A DNA stretch of 64,000 nucleotides from Bernardetia sp. ABR2-2B (GTDB lineage: Bacteria > Bacteroidota > Bacteroidia > Cytophagales > Bernardetiaceae): contig NZ_CP147020.1 in the NCBI RefSeq assembly GCF_037126435.1, forward strand, positions 4,167,001 to 4,231,000, read 5' to 3'. The translations under genes and the position numbers were made by a program. Positions 27,265 to 37,089 of this stretch are shown piece by piece (the first letter of the stretch is position 1; each line of letters begins with the position of its first letter). The notes below the pieces were generated by a model, which had not been told where the DNA came from, did not search any database, and saw only the letters and a list, made by a program, of their open reading frames with translations.

Positions 27265-28386
27265 CTATAAAACCAACAAATTACACCCTCTAACATCAGA
27301 ATAATCAAAACGCCCCAAGACTTGAAACTCTTCTTTTGAATTGATTTTACCTAAATCCTGTGTTTCTATAAAAGCACAACTTTCTACATTAGCTAAGTCA
27401 ATTACATTGATTGCGCCACTTTGAATGGTATTGCCTTCTATATTTTTTAAATCAAAAGGGTCATTTGTATCACGAACGATGATTTTGAGATAAGAAGGAG
27501 TTTGAAACCAAATTTCATTTTTATCTACATCTAAATTACTCTTTTCTGTATTTTTAATCGCATAACCCTGTGATAAAAGTTCCGTCATTCCGTACTCTGA
27601 ATCAATTGCAGAAACACCAAAAGCAGTTTTTAAGATTTGATGAACTTCCTCTCGTACCATTTCTTTTTTTCGTCCTTTCATTCCTCCTGTTTCCATCACA
27701 ATTATTTCATTCCTTACTGAATTTTTTCCTTCAAACTGTTTTGTTTTAGGTAAACTATAATTCGGATAATTTTCTTTCAAAAAATCGGCAAAATCTAAAA
27801 GCGCAAACGTTACTCCTAAGAGCAAAATTGGCTGTTTAGGATTCTTTGAGGTAGCTTTCTCTAGTTCATTTTTTAGTTTTTCATAATCATAAAGAAAATA
27901 ATTTGAGTTTGGTTGTGCATTTTTTAAGAAATAATCTACCATATAAATCAGCGAAGAGCCATCACGTTCTAAATAAGAAGGCAGTAGCGCAAAAATCTGA
28001 AAATCGCTTAATTTCCCATATTCCTTATATAACTCCTCAAAAATAAATTGGCTTGATTTTTCATAAAAACCCAAATCTGAAATAGCGTGTCGGCTTCTCT
28101 GTGTAATGTCAGTTGTTCCACTACTCGTAAACACTTGATTTGTCTTTACGTCTTCCACTTGTATAGTATGTGATTTGAAAAAACGAATAGGCAAAAAAGG
28201 AATTTTGTAAATAGAATCTACTTCTAAGACATCAATGTTCAATTTTTCTATATACTTTTTATAAACAGAATTATATTTTGATTGAAATCTAAATAACTCC
28301 AATGCTTTTTGTTCGAATGCTTTAGAATTACTTTTTGGAATGGAGAAAATACTCTCTTTATAATTTTTGATAAAATTTTCGTGCAT
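27265..28386 (-). CDS. LuxE/PaaK-like acyl-protein synthetase
   Basis: 373 residues from the ATG at 28386 (MHENFIKNYKESIF). A longer start at 28452 would translate through a palindromic intergenic repeat (residues NCLCPHERPP), so the inner start is preferred. The LuxE domain spans nearly the whole protein: SSGTTDITQRSRH (phosphate-binding Ser/Thr motif) and SEYGMTELLSQGY (adenylate-forming motif). LuxE enzymes activate fatty acids with ATP; in Bacteroidota such single genes are usually unlinked to luminescence and may act in surface glycolipid or flexirubin-like metabolism, which is unproven here. Convergent with prc. Confidence 0.82.
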   Translation of the reverse strand: MHENFIKNYKESIFSIPKSNSKAFEQKALELFRFQSKYNSVYKKYIEKLNIDVLEVDSIYKIPFLPIRFFKSHTIQVEDVKTNQVFTSSGTTDITQRSRHAISDLGFYEKSSQFIFEELYKEYGKLSDFQIFALLPSYLERDGSSLIYMVDYFLKNAQPNSNYFLYDYEKLKNELEKATSKNPKQPILLLGVTFALLDFADFLKENYPNYSLPKTKQFEGKNSVRNEIIVMETGGMKGRKKEMVREEVHQILKTAFGVSAIDSEYGMTELLSQGYAIKNTEKSNLDVDKNEIWFQTPSYLKIIVRDTNDPFDLKNIEGNTIQSGAINVIDLANVESCAFIETQDLGKINSKEEFQVLGRFDYSDVRGCNLLVL

Positions 28387-28759
28387 GGTATTTTTTGGAG
28401 GTCGCTCGTGGGGACACAAACAATTGTATATTTTATTCATTAACTCTGCCATTGCTCGTGTCCCTACAAGTGATAAAGACTAGACAAAACTAAAAGCATT
28501 CTTTTTCGTTAAAGAGGAATACTATTTTTGATAAACGTTTAGTAAAAACTAGAAACTAGTTTAAAAGTAGCTAAAACGAGTATAAAAATGAAATAACAAT
28601 TTTTATTCTCACAAAAAATTACGATACTTGTTAGATTAAGATTTAACTGATAAATTCAAAATCTGATAAATGAAATTCATTCAGAATTTATTTAAAATTT
28701 AGAAAAATAAACTTGCCGTTGTTGGTATTTCCACTAATAACAAAATTGAAAAAATTTAT

Positions 28760-30157
28760 ATGATTGACAATAATATCTATTATACGCCCAAACAAATTGT
28801 TGAGGAGCTTGACAAATATATCATCGGACAACACGAAGCCAAAAGAAATGTAGCTATTGCGCTACGTAATCGTTGGAGACGTATGCACGTAAAATCAGAT
28901 ATGCAGCGTGAAATCATGCCAAATAATATTTTGATGATTGGCTCAACAGGTGTAGGAAAAACAGAGATTGCTCGTCGTCTGGCAAAGGTAGCCAATGCTC
29001 CTTTTGTAAAAGTAGAGGCTTCTAAGTTTACAGAGGTAGGTTATGTAGGACGTGATGTAGAGAGTATGGTGCGTGATTTGGTAGAACAAGCTGTCAAACT
29101 TATCCAAACTGAAAAGCGTGATGCTGTAAAACAAAAAGCCGAACAAGCCGTAGAGGACATTATTTTGGATGCTCTTATTCCACCTTTAAAAAATAGAAAG
29201 CCTTCTACAACGCCTTCTGCTGTTGGTTTTTCGAATGATGAAATGCCTACTTCTGATGCAGAATTGAATGAAAGAACAAGAGAACGTTTTAGAGAAAAAT
29301 TACGTGCAGGAGAATTGGAAGAGCGAAAAATAGAAATTACATTAGAATCTAGCAATAACCCCGGTGTTGGTGTTGTTGGTGGCGCAATTGATGAGGTTTC
29401 GATGATGAATCTTCAAGAAATGCTAAGTGGAATGTTGCCTTCTCGTTCCAAAAAACGTAAAGTTACGATAGAAGAAGCTCGTAATCTTTTGTTGGAGGAA
29501 GAAGCCTTCAAACTTATTGATATGGACGAAGTGAAAATAGAAGCCATCAAAAAAGCTGAAAACTCAGGAATTATTTTTATTGATGAAATTGATAAAGTAG
29601 CCTCTTCGGGAAATAAAGGGGGAGGAGCAGATGTAAGTCGTGAAGGTGTTCAGCGTGATTTATTACCAATTGTAGAGGGAAGTGCCGTAACGACAAAACA
29701 CGGAATCGTAAACACAGACCATATTTTGTTTATTGCAGCAGGAGCTTTTCACGTTTCTAAACCTTCGGATTTGATTCCAGAATTACAAGGACGTTTCCCA
29801 ATTCGTGTAGAACTTAATTCGCTTACAAAAGAAGATTTTCATAAAATCTTGAAAGACCCAAAGAATGCTCTTAGTAAACAATATGTTGCACTTTTGGATT
29901 CGGAAGGCGTAAAACTGACGTATCAAGAAGATGCTTTAGAAGAAATTGCAGATATTGCTTTTCATATAAATAGCGAACTCGAAAACATTGGAGCAAGACG
30001 TTTGCATACAGTTATGAGTCATCTATTAAATGAAATTTTATTCGATATTCCTGATACTATTCCTCCAAATGCTCATGTAGCAATTACGAAAGAAATGGTA
30101 CAGGAAAAACTAAAAGCTCTTGTCAAAAATAGAGATTTGAGCCAATATATTTTGTAA
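28760..30157 (+). CDS. hslU: HslUV protease ATPase subunit HslU
   Basis: 465 residues. AAA+ unfoldase that feeds the HslV peptidase in the cytosol. Starts with the family hallmark YTPKQIVEELDKYIIGQ, Walker A GSTGVGKT (61-68), Walker B IIFIDEIDKV (~268-277), and the inserted I-domain between (~110-240, longer and more charged than in E. coli). C-terminal sensor-2 arginine region ENIGARRLHTVMSHLL and a hydrophobic tail QYIL needed to bind HslV. hslV is not in this window. A degenerate GTTGTTGG repeat sits just upstream (28724-28747). Confidence 0.95.
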   Translation: MIDNNIYYTPKQIVEELDKYIIGQHEAKRNVAIALRNRWRRMHVKSDMQREIMPNNILMIGSTGVGKTEIARRLAKVANAPFVKVEASKFTEVGYVGRDVESMVRDLVEQAVKLIQTEKRDAVKQKAEQAVEDIILDALIPPLKNRKPSTTPSAVGFSNDEMPTSDAELNERTRERFREKLRAGELEERKIEITLESSNNPGVGVVGGAIDEVSMMNLQEMLSGMLPSRSKKRKVTIEEARNLLLEEEAFKLIDMDEVKIEAIKKAENSGIIFIDEIDKVASSGNKGGGADVSREGVQRDLLPIVEGSAVTTKHGIVNTDHILFIAAGAFHVSKPSDLIPELQGRFPIRVELNSLTKEDFHKILKDPKNALSKQYVALLDSEGVKLTYQEDALEEIADIAFHINSELENIGARRLHTVMSHLLNEILFDIPDTIPPNAHVAITKEMVQEKLKALVKNRDLSQYIL

Positions 30158-30180
30158 TATTTATTGCATTTTGTATTTAG

Positions 30181-30215
30181 CCCTAAGGTTCTTCGAAGCC
30201 CCTTAGGGTTTTTTT
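30181..30215 (+). terminator. hslU terminator
   Basis: CCCTAAGG (30181-30188) and CCTTAGGG (30201-30208) form the stem, followed by seven T (30209-30215), 23 bp after the stop codon. Confidence 0.85.
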
Positions 30216-30294
30216 GTATATTTTTAAAAAAATAAACTTATTTCACAACAATTTATTAAATTGCTACTTCATCTAACTATTATAAAAAAACACT

Positions 30295-31323
30295 ATGTCG
30301 ACAGAACAGATTATTCTATTTAGTATTCTTGGTGTAATCGTATTAGGACTTGCATACGTTATCCGAACTTATATTCCAGTCAATTTATGGATTACAGCCG
30401 TTTTTTCAGGAGTACGTTTGGGTTTACTAGAACTAGTAGCTATGCGAATCCGAAATGTTCGTCCACGTAAAATTGTTTTGCCACTCATTAATGCAAGTAA
30501 GGCAGGGTTAAAAGAAATTACGGCATCAGATTTGGAAACTCACTTTTTGGCAGGAGGAAGCGTTGAAGAGGTCGTTAAAGCCTTGATTGCAGCCGATAAA
30601 GCAAATATTGATTTGAGTTTTAAACAAGCTGCTGCCATTGATTTGGCAGGTAGAGATGTTTCAGAAGCCGTTCAGATTTCTGTTAATCCAAAAGTGATTA
30701 CAACAAACGCCGTAACTTCGGTAGCACAAGATGGTATTCAGCTTATCACAAAGGCTCGTGTTACGCTTCGTGCAAATATTGCTCAATTAGTTGGTGGTGC
30801 AGGAGAGGAAACTATTTTGGCTCGTGTTGGTGAGGGTATCGTAACGGCAGTAGGTTCTTCTCACTCTCATAAAGATGTATTAGAAAATCCTGACAGAATT
30901 TCAAAACTTGTTTTGGAAAAAGGACTTGATGCAGGAACAGCCTTTGAAATCTTATCTATTGATATTGCAGATATTGATGTAGGAGAAAATATTGGTGCAA
31001 AACTTCAAATCGAACAAGCAAATGCAGACCTTAGAGTTGCAGAAGCGAAAGCCGAAGAAAGAAGAGCGATGGCAATTGCAGTAGAGCAAGAAATGAAAGC
31101 AAAAGCACAAGCATCAAGAGCAAAAGTAATAGAAGCAGAAGCAGAAGTTCCAAAAGCACTTTCAGAAGCATTACGCCACGGTAATTTTGGAATAATGGAT
31201 TATCAACGACTTCGTAATATGCAAGCAGACACACAAATGCGTGAATCAATTGCTAATCCAGAAGAAAGAACTCAAAAACGTAGAGATGATGATGGAGGAG
31301 GTTACAATCCTCCTAGGATATAG
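30295..31323 (+). CDS. floA: Flotillin-like protein FloA
   Basis: 342 residues, close to the usual ~330. One N-terminal membrane hairpin/helix ([17 protein letters not shown], ~7-24), then the conserved UPF0365/FloA block ([20 protein letters not shown]) and an SPFH-like domain, then an Ala/Glu-rich coiled-coil ([19 protein letters not shown]). FloA scaffolds functional membrane microdomains and membrane-fluidity control. The C-terminus is a charged tail with RRDDDGGG. Monocistronic with its own terminator. Confidence 0.92.
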   Translation: MSTEQIILFSILGVIVLGLAYVIRTYIPVNLWITAVFSGVRLGLLELVAMRIRNVRPRKIVLPLINASKAGLKEITASDLETHFLAGGSVEEVVKALIAADKANIDLSFKQAAAIDLAGRDVSEAVQISVNPKVITTNAVTSVAQDGIQLITKARVTLRANIAQLVGGAGEETILARVGEGIVTAVGSSHSHKDVLENPDRISKLVLEKGLDAGTAFEILSIDIADIDVGENIGAKLQIEQANADLRVAEAKAEERRAMAIAVEQEMKAKAQASRAKVIEAEAEVPKALSEALRHGNFGIMDYQRLRNMQADTQMRESIANPEERTQKRRDDDGGGYNPPRI

Positions 31324-31374
31324 TTAGATAAAACCTTATAGTTGTTGCTACACTAAAACGCCAACAACAGCTTA

Positions 31375-31437
31375 ACAAAAAAAAGATAAATCAGATAGCT
31401 AGTAAACTATTTGATTTATCTTTTTTTATACACCTTT
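31375..31437 (+). terminator. floA terminator
   Basis: Long stem AAAAGATAAATCA (31381-31393) / TGATTTATC plus T-run (31422-31437), with extra inner pairing ATAG/CTAT. It lies ~55 bp past floA and ahead of the convergent gene, and can serve both. Confidence 0.7.
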
Positions 31438-31458
31438 TTGTTTTACAAATGTGCCTTT

Positions 31459-32175
31459 CTAATTCCCTCCACTACTTCCACCTGTTGTAGTTCGTAGTGG
31501 TTTTTTATAATCTTTATTTCTAATTGATTCAATAAACTTAGACCAAGCAAACGGATTTAGAAGTGGAACAGTAGGTGCAAAGAATTTATTATTTCTTGCA
31601 TTTAAGTTTTGTTGCATCAAATATCTATAATTCGAATTGGCGTTCATAGGCATATTTGCAGCCATTTGATTAAGCCTTTCGCTATCCAAATTTTCTTGCA
31701 TTTGTTCTATAAGTGGGTCTGAAGTATCCATTGCCAAAACCATATCTTTAAATTCAGAAGCATTGGAATAAGGCAAAATCACTACTTCATTTAGCATTTT
31801 CACATCTTCTTTCAAATCTATAAATACAGAATATAAAGGCTCTCCACGCTTAGGGATGATAATTTGAGAACTTTTATAACCTACTGCACTAACCATAACA
31901 GTATCGCCTTCCATGGCTGGCATTGAAAAGTAACCTAACGCATTTGTTACGCTTCCTCGCCCTGCTCTAGGAATATAAATATGAACTCCTGAAACACCAT
32001 AAGAACTATCGCCTTCCACTACAATCCCTGAAAAACGAACCATTTGATTTTCTCCCTGTCCGAAAGAAAAAGAAGAAAAATAGGTAGTAGAAATAAATAT
32101 AATCAGAAAAGCAATTCCGTGTTTTAGAATAGAGTTTCCAGTTGATGTTTTTGTAAGATTTGTAATTTGGCTCAT
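31459..32175 (-). CDS. Exported carboxypeptidase-regulatory-like domain protein
   Basis: 238 residues. Signal peptide within residues 1-40 (IAFLIIFISTTYFSSFSFG, cleavage before QGENQ). Residues ~47-125 form a CarboxypepD_reg-like beta-sandwich: FSGIVVEGDSSYGVSGVHIY, then ALGYFSMPAMEGDTVMVSAVGYKS. This module normally caps TonB-dependent receptors or other outer-membrane proteins; here it stands alone and is followed by a ~110-residue Met/Asn-rich tail. Likely periplasmic or surface-associated; function unknown. Confidence 0.75.
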   Translation of the reverse strand: MSQITNLTKTSTGNSILKHGIAFLIIFISTTYFSSFSFGQGENQMVRFSGIVVEGDSSYGVSGVHIYIPRAGRGSVTNALGYFSMPAMEGDTVMVSAVGYKSSQIIIPKRGEPLYSVFIDLKEDVKMLNEVVILPYSNASEFKDMVLAMDTSDPLIEQMQENLDSERLNQMAANMPMNANSNYRYLMQQNLNARNNKFFAPTVPLLNPFAWSKFIESIRNKDYKKPLRTTTGGSSGGN

Positions 32176-32353
32176 AGCTTATTTAGTTAGTGTTTCTTTT
32201 TATTTGACCGAAAATTTTATTCTAAATAAAAAAAATGATTGAAATCAATAATTATGTTGAAAGTATTTTTTAGTCAATTTATTCTACTAAGATAATAGAT
32301 TTTTATATCCTTTTGTTAGGTTCGTCAAGAATTTATATTAGATTTTTATATTT

Positions 32354-33094
32354 TTAATTCAAATGATATAAAATTGTTTGTGCAAAGGGCGCAAAACGAG
32401 CAGTTTTCTGATTTGCTTTCTGTAAGCCTTCATTTGTCCAACCATTGCAAGTATAAAACAAATGATAATTGCCTTTTGCTTGAAAGAAATAATCAGAACT
32501 AGAATATCCTTTTTGTGGCAAACGAATAAATTTTGTTTGATTAGATTCATTCTGATTTTTGCTTTCAGAATCTTCTCTTACAGTTCGGAAACTACTGGTA
32601 ATATGCTGCAATAAATTCTGATATTCTTCTTTTTTTAACTTTATTTTTTTGCAGTTTTCATTTTCTATTAAATTATTTCTATAAAAATCTACGTGCATAA
32701 GTGTTTCAGAGGGTAATAAGGCAGCATTCAGACAAGTAGAAACAGAAGGAAAACCCCCATCATAAGATTCATTGTAAAACCCTTTATCTCCCCAACCAAC
32801 AGAAAGCCATTTATACGGACGAGCTTTATCTAAATAAGAATTTAAAACAGAATCTTTACTCAACGTTTTAAAAAAGGAAGTTTCAGTTTCAATAGGAATA
32901 ACAATGTCAGAATGAAACCCATTTGAAGTAATGTAAATTTCTATTTCTTCTATATCAGAATTTAGTTTCTTTGGATTTGAAGTCCAAAGATAGCCTCCAA
33001 CAAGTACGAAAATTAGATAAAAAGAAATACTAAAAAGAATAATTTTGAAGCTTAAACGTATAAAACGCAATAGGTAGTTTTTTTTATGGCTCAT
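32354..33094 (-). CDS. DUF2459 / TIGR02117 family membrane-anchored protein
   Basis: 246 residues. N-terminal membrane helix (ILFSISFYLIFVLVGGYLW, ~18-36). The family core is recognisable from NGFHSDIVIPI (~52-62), VGWGDKGFYN (~97-106) and the C-terminal CNGWTNEGLQKA (~214-225), which together look like a papain/NlpC-type Cys-His arrangement (conserved H and C). Function is not established; linked in some bacteria to surface polymers. A short gap with the ftsH terminator separates it from ftsH. Confidence 0.78.
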   Translation of the reverse strand: MSHKKNYLLRFIRLSFKIILFSISFYLIFVLVGGYLWTSNPKKLNSDIEEIEIYITSNGFHSDIVIPIETETSFFKTLSKDSVLNSYLDKARPYKWLSVGWGDKGFYNESYDGGFPSVSTCLNAALLPSETLMHVDFYRNNLIENENCKKIKLKKEEYQNLLQHITSSFRTVREDSESKNQNESNQTKFIRLPQKGYSSSDYFFQAKGNYHLFYTCNGWTNEGLQKANQKTARFAPFAQTILYHLN

Positions 33095-33175
33095 TTTTGT
33101 TAAGATTTGAGTTGTGAATAAATTTAAACACGTTTTTTCTGATTAGATGCCATTATTTCAAAAAGTCCATAAAAT

Positions 33176-33216
33176 AAAAAAGCCTTTACTAGAATAACTC
33201 CAGTAAAGGCTTTTTG
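33176..33216 (-). terminator. ftsH terminator
   Basis: Stem AGCCTTTACT (33181-33190) / AGTAAAGGCT (33202-33211), extended by A/T pairs on both sides. On the minus strand it is followed by a U-rich tract, 23 bp beyond the ftsH stop. Confidence 0.8.
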
Positions 33217-33238
33217 AAAAAAAAACAATTTTTTTGAT

Positions 33239-35284
33239 TTATGATAAAGGGTCTAAGTTTCCATCCAAAACATCTTCATAGCCATTGTTTGTATGCTTTT
33301 CATAATTGGTAGGCTTATCAAACGGACGCTTACCAATTAGTTTTTCCAAATCACTTTGAAACAATACCTCTTTCTCTAAAAGCTCTTTTGCTATAATTTC
33401 TAGTGCTTCTTTATGTTCAGTTAATAAGTCTTTAGTAAATATATAGGCTCTTTCTACCATATCTTTTACTTCTTCATCAATGATTTGAGCAGTAGCATCG
33501 GAATAAGGTTTTCCTGCAAAATCTGAACGCTGTGCATCATAAAAAGAAATATTTCCTACTTTTGGATTCATTCCGTACATAGAAACCATACTATATGCCA
33601 TTTTAGTAATTCTTTCAAGGTCAGATAATGCTCCTGTTGAGATTTTACCAAAAATAATATCTTCGGCAGCACGTCCACCTAAAGCCATACACATTTCGTC
33701 TGTAAGCTGTTCAGTTGTATAAAGGAACTGTTCTTTTGGCAAATATTGAGCATACCCTAAAGCTGCAATTCCACGAGGAACAATCGAAACTTTTACCAAT
33801 GGGTCGGCGTGTTCTAAGAACCAACCTGCAACAGCATGTCCTGCTTCATGATAAGCAACAATTTTCTTTTCTTCTGGAGAAATAATTTTATTCTTCTTCT
33901 CAAGACCACCAATAACTCTATCGATAGCACTCTCAAAATCAACCATTTCAATTTCTTTCTTATTCATACGAGCAGCAATTAGAGCAGCTTCATTACAAAC
34001 ATTTGCAATTTCTGCACCTGCAAACCCTGGGGTTTGGGCAGCTAGTTTTTTTGCATCTATTTCAGGCGCAGTCTTCAAAGGCTCTAAATGAACACTAAAA
34101 ATAGCTTCTCTTCCTTTAATATCTGGCTTATCAATACTGATTTGTCTATCAAAACGACCAGGGCGCATCAAGGCACTATCCAAAACATCTGGACGGTTGG
34201 TAGCTCCCAAAATAATCACACCTGCATCGGTAGAAAATCCATCCATTTCTACTAAAAGTGAGTTCAATGTATTTTCACGCTCATCGTTCGAACCAGGTTG
34301 TTTTCCACCACCACGAGAACGACCAATCGCATCAATTTCATCAATAAAGATAATACAAGGAGCTTTTTCTTTTGCTTGTTTGAACAAATCACGTACACGA
34401 GCAGCACCAACACCAACAAACATTTCTACAAAATCAGACCCTGAAAGTGAGAAAAATGGAACACCAGCTTCTCCAGCGACAGCTTTTGCAAGTAATGTCT
34501 TACCAGTACCGGGAGGGCCTACAAGCAGAACACCTTTAGGAATTTTTCCACCTAATTCTGTATATTTTGTTGGCTGACGAAGAAAATCTACTACTTCTTC
34601 TACTTCTTGTTTTGCTTCATCTAACCCAGCGACATCTTCAAAAGTAATTTTTACTTTATTTTCTGTATCAAACAAAGAAACTTTGGCTTTTCCGATATTG
34701 AATATCTGTCCACCAGCTCCTCCACCTGTCATACGACGCATCAAAAACCAAAAAGCTACCAAAATAAGAATTAAGAATCCCCAAGTGAAAATTAATCCAC
34801 TAAAATCAGCATCTTGTCCTACATCATATTTTATACGCTTATTAGCAGGTAAATCAGCTTGAAGTTTATCAAAATCTTCCTTAAAACTCTCACCACTCGT
34901 AATATTTAAAAAATAATGAGGAGGTTTGTCGACAATTGCCCCAAATGGATTTTTTTTCTTTAACTCATTAGCATATTTATCTTTTTTGAGAGCTTCTTCA
35001 GTAAGGGTAAGTTCTACAATATTTTTATTTGTAATCAACTTTACGCTTTCAATATCCCCAGCACGAGCCATTTTATCAAAATCTTGTTCATAAGTTTTGA
35101 CAACGGTGCTTTGGTTGAGATACCACGCTCCTAATATTAATGCAATCAAAAGTCCAGACAACCAAATTTGATAGTTTCCTCCTGTTCCCTTTGGGATATT
35201 ATTACGGATTGGATTCTTTGTGTTTTTGGTATCTTTCGTTTCCTTAGTATTTTTTTCTGTTTTAGTATCTTTTTCTGTCGCCAT
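33239..35284 (-). CDS. ftsH: ATP-dependent zinc metalloprotease FtsH
   Basis: 681 residues. Two N-terminal membrane helices (LSGLLIALILGAWYL ~32-47 and GLIFTWGFLILILVAFWFLM ~163-182) flank a periplasmic domain. AAA+ domain with Walker A GPPGTGKT (~253-260), Walker B CIIFIDEIDAIGRSRGGG, and the arginine-finger region LMRPGRFDRQ. Protease domain with zinc motif HEAGH (~478-482). It degrades misfolded membrane proteins and unstable regulators. The first ~25 residues are a Lys/Thr-rich tail (KDTKTEKNTKETKDTKN). It lies downstream of rsfS on the same strand with a 260-bp gap that shows only AT-rich DNA. Confidence 0.96.
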   Translation of the reverse strand: MATEKDTKTEKNTKETKDTKNTKNPIRNNIPKGTGGNYQIWLSGLLIALILGAWYLNQSTVVKTYEQDFDKMARAGDIESVKLITNKNIVELTLTEEALKKDKYANELKKKNPFGAIVDKPPHYFLNITSGESFKEDFDKLQADLPANKRIKYDVGQDADFSGLIFTWGFLILILVAFWFLMRRMTGGGAGGQIFNIGKAKVSLFDTENKVKITFEDVAGLDEAKQEVEEVVDFLRQPTKYTELGGKIPKGVLLVGPPGTGKTLLAKAVAGEAGVPFFSLSGSDFVEMFVGVGAARVRDLFKQAKEKAPCIIFIDEIDAIGRSRGGGKQPGSNDERENTLNSLLVEMDGFSTDAGVIILGATNRPDVLDSALMRPGRFDRQISIDKPDIKGREAIFSVHLEPLKTAPEIDAKKLAAQTPGFAGAEIANVCNEAALIAARMNKKEIEMVDFESAIDRVIGGLEKKNKIISPEEKKIVAYHEAGHAVAGWFLEHADPLVKVSIVPRGIAALGYAQYLPKEQFLYTTEQLTDEMCMALGGRAAEDIIFGKISTGALSDLERITKMAYSMVSMYGMNPKVGNISFYDAQRSDFAGKPYSDATAQIIDEEVKDMVERAYIFTKDLLTEHKEALEIIAKELLEKEVLFQSDLEKLIGKRPFDKPTNYEKHTNNGYEDVLDGNLDPLS

Positions 35285-35544
35285 TTATAAAAAAGTATAT
35301 AAGTAGTATAATTATAAGATTTTTTTATTTTTTTATAAAAATGAAAAAATCTATTTTATATTTCAGTTTCTAGTATCAATCTAAATTATGGGTTATTAAA
35401 CCAAAAGCTAGTTCTATTGTTTGTAATTATTTTATCAAAAATCTCATTATTTCTAACTATTACGAAGGTTTTTGAATAAAAAACGTTAAATCAAATAAAA
35501 GCAAAATAGAATCTCAATTATTCTACTTTACGTTTAAGGAGTTT

Positions 35545-35919
35545 CTAATCCATATCTGGAATTTGAGTAACTTTTGCATCTCCCCAAAGCTCTTCTAATC
35601 CAAAACGGTCTCTTTTTTCAGCTTGAAAAATATGAACCACAACATCTACATAGTCTAGCAAAATCCACTGACGGTTTTCTCTACCCTCTACATGCCAAGG
35701 GTCTTGTTTGTATGTTTTGTATGTTTCGGCTTCTACGGATTGTTTGAGCGCATCTACGTGCGTATCAGAAGTACCTGTACAGATAATAAAATAATCTGCA
35801 ATAGAGTTTTTTACATCACGAAGGTCAAGAAGTGTAATTGATTTTCCTTTTCGGTCTTGAAGACCAGCCACAACAGCTTGAGAAAGCATCTGTGAAGTAA
35901 CTGACTGTTTTTGAGTCAT
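35545..35919 (-). CDS. rsfS: Ribosomal silencing factor RsfS
   Basis: 124 residues, normal length. RsfS binds ribosomal protein uL14 and blocks subunit joining when nutrients are low. Characteristic core: ADYFIICTGTSDTHVDAL (~38-55), DPWHVEGRENRQWILLDY (~77-94) and VDVVVHIF (~95-102). A TATCTTTG -7-type box on the minus strand (36099-36106) is a possible promoter ~180 bp upstream. Divergent from birA. Confidence 0.93.
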   Translation of the reverse strand: MTQKQSVTSQMLSQAVVAGLQDRKGKSITLLDLRDVKNSIADYFIICTGTSDTHVDALKQSVEAETYKTYKQDPWHVEGRENRQWILLDYVDVVVHIFQAEKRDRFGLEELWGDAKVTQIPDMD

Positions 35920-36147
35920 AGTATAGATTTGGTATTTTTATTATTATTTTTCAAAAATTAGAGGAAAGTAAATATTTTTTGTCTCACTTTCATAACTTTG
36001 ATTTTGGTATAACGAATTAAAAAAATCTTTCTTTTTATTTACAAATTGGATAACTGTTTTGTTCCAAACTTGAAGTAAATAATCCAAACATTTAACTACA
36101 AAGATACAGTATTAATAGACAAATTATAGTCAAACTATTCATTTACA

Positions 36148-37002
36148 ATGAGCAATTACAAAATTCATACAAAGGGACTTTTTATAGGGAAAAATCAAAT
36201 TTATCTGCCAAGCTGTCAGTCCACCAACGAAAGTTTAGCTTCTCATAGTACAGAACAGAAAAACAAAACATCAAAAGTTTTTGAAGGAACGCTTCTTTGG
36301 ACAAATAATCAAAGACAAGGAAAAGGACAACGAGGGAATAGTTGGCAATCACAAGAAAATAAAAATCTTACGTTTTCTGTTTTGCTTAATCCTACTTTTT
36401 TATCCCCAAAAGAATCTTTTTGGATTACGATTGCTATCTCTTTGGGAGTTCGTGATGCGCTAGAGGAAGTTTTGAAGACTGATTATTCAGAAATTGCTAG
36501 TGAGTTGAAGATAAAATGGACAAATGATATTTTTATTAATCATAAAATGAATGATGAATATAAAGACCAAAAAATAGGAGGCATTTTGATAGAAAATCAA
36601 ATTTCTTCTCAAAAAATAAATCAAAGTATTATAGGAATCGGAATCAATATCAATCAAATTTTTGAACGAAATAATTCAGAAAACAATATAAATCATAGAG
36701 CAATTTCATTAAAAGAACTCACAGGTAAAAATTGGGAAAAAGAAGAAGTTCTGACCGAAATTCTTTTTTTTATAGAAAAACGTTATTTACAACTTCGTGC
36801 AGGAAAAAAAGATAGTTTGAGAGCTGATTATCTTTCCTATCTTTTTCGTTATCAAGAATGGCATTATTATCAAGACAAGCTCAAAAATAAAAAAATTACA
36901 GGACAGATTTTGGGAATCAATCCAGAAGGAAAATTGGCTTTAGAAGTAGCAGGTGGAAAAATTAGCTATTTTGAAAATAAAGAAATTGAATTTTTGTACT
37001 AA
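36148..37002 (+). CDS. birA: Biotin--[acetyl-CoA-carboxylase] ligase
   Basis: 284 residues, single-domain (class I) BirA without the N-terminal DNA-binding domain. It joins biotin to carboxylase carrier proteins. The biotin/adenylate loop GQRGNSW (~60-66) corresponds to GRGRxGR in E. coli. The catalytic KIKWTNDIF (~118-126) and IGGILIEN (~147-154) strands are present. The C-terminal SH3-like domain is at ~235-284 (KITGQILGINPEGKLALEV). Divergent from rsfS, an arrangement I know from related genomes. Confidence 0.93.
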   Translation: MSNYKIHTKGLFIGKNQIYLPSCQSTNESLASHSTEQKNKTSKVFEGTLLWTNNQRQGKGQRGNSWQSQENKNLTFSVLLNPTFLSPKESFWITIAISLGVRDALEEVLKTDYSEIASELKIKWTNDIFINHKMNDEYKDQKIGGILIENQISSQKINQSIIGIGININQIFERNNSENNINHRAISLKELTGKNWEKEEVLTEILFFIEKRYLQLRAGKKDSLRADYLSYLFRYQEWHYYQDKLKNKKITGQILGINPEGKLALEVAGGKISYFENKEIEFLY

Positions 37003-37011
37003 TTTCAGAAA

Positions 37012-37060
37012 AAAACCTTAACTAAATATTCTTATAGATAGAATGCATAGTTAAGGTTTT
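37012..37060 (+). terminator. birA terminator
   Basis: Stem AAAACCTTAACTA (37012-37024) / TAGTTAAGGTTTT (37048-37060) with a long loop, followed by CGTTTTG. It lies 10 bp past birA. Confidence 0.6.
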
Positions 37061-37089
37061 CGTTTTGATGAATTTGATAATCTTATATA

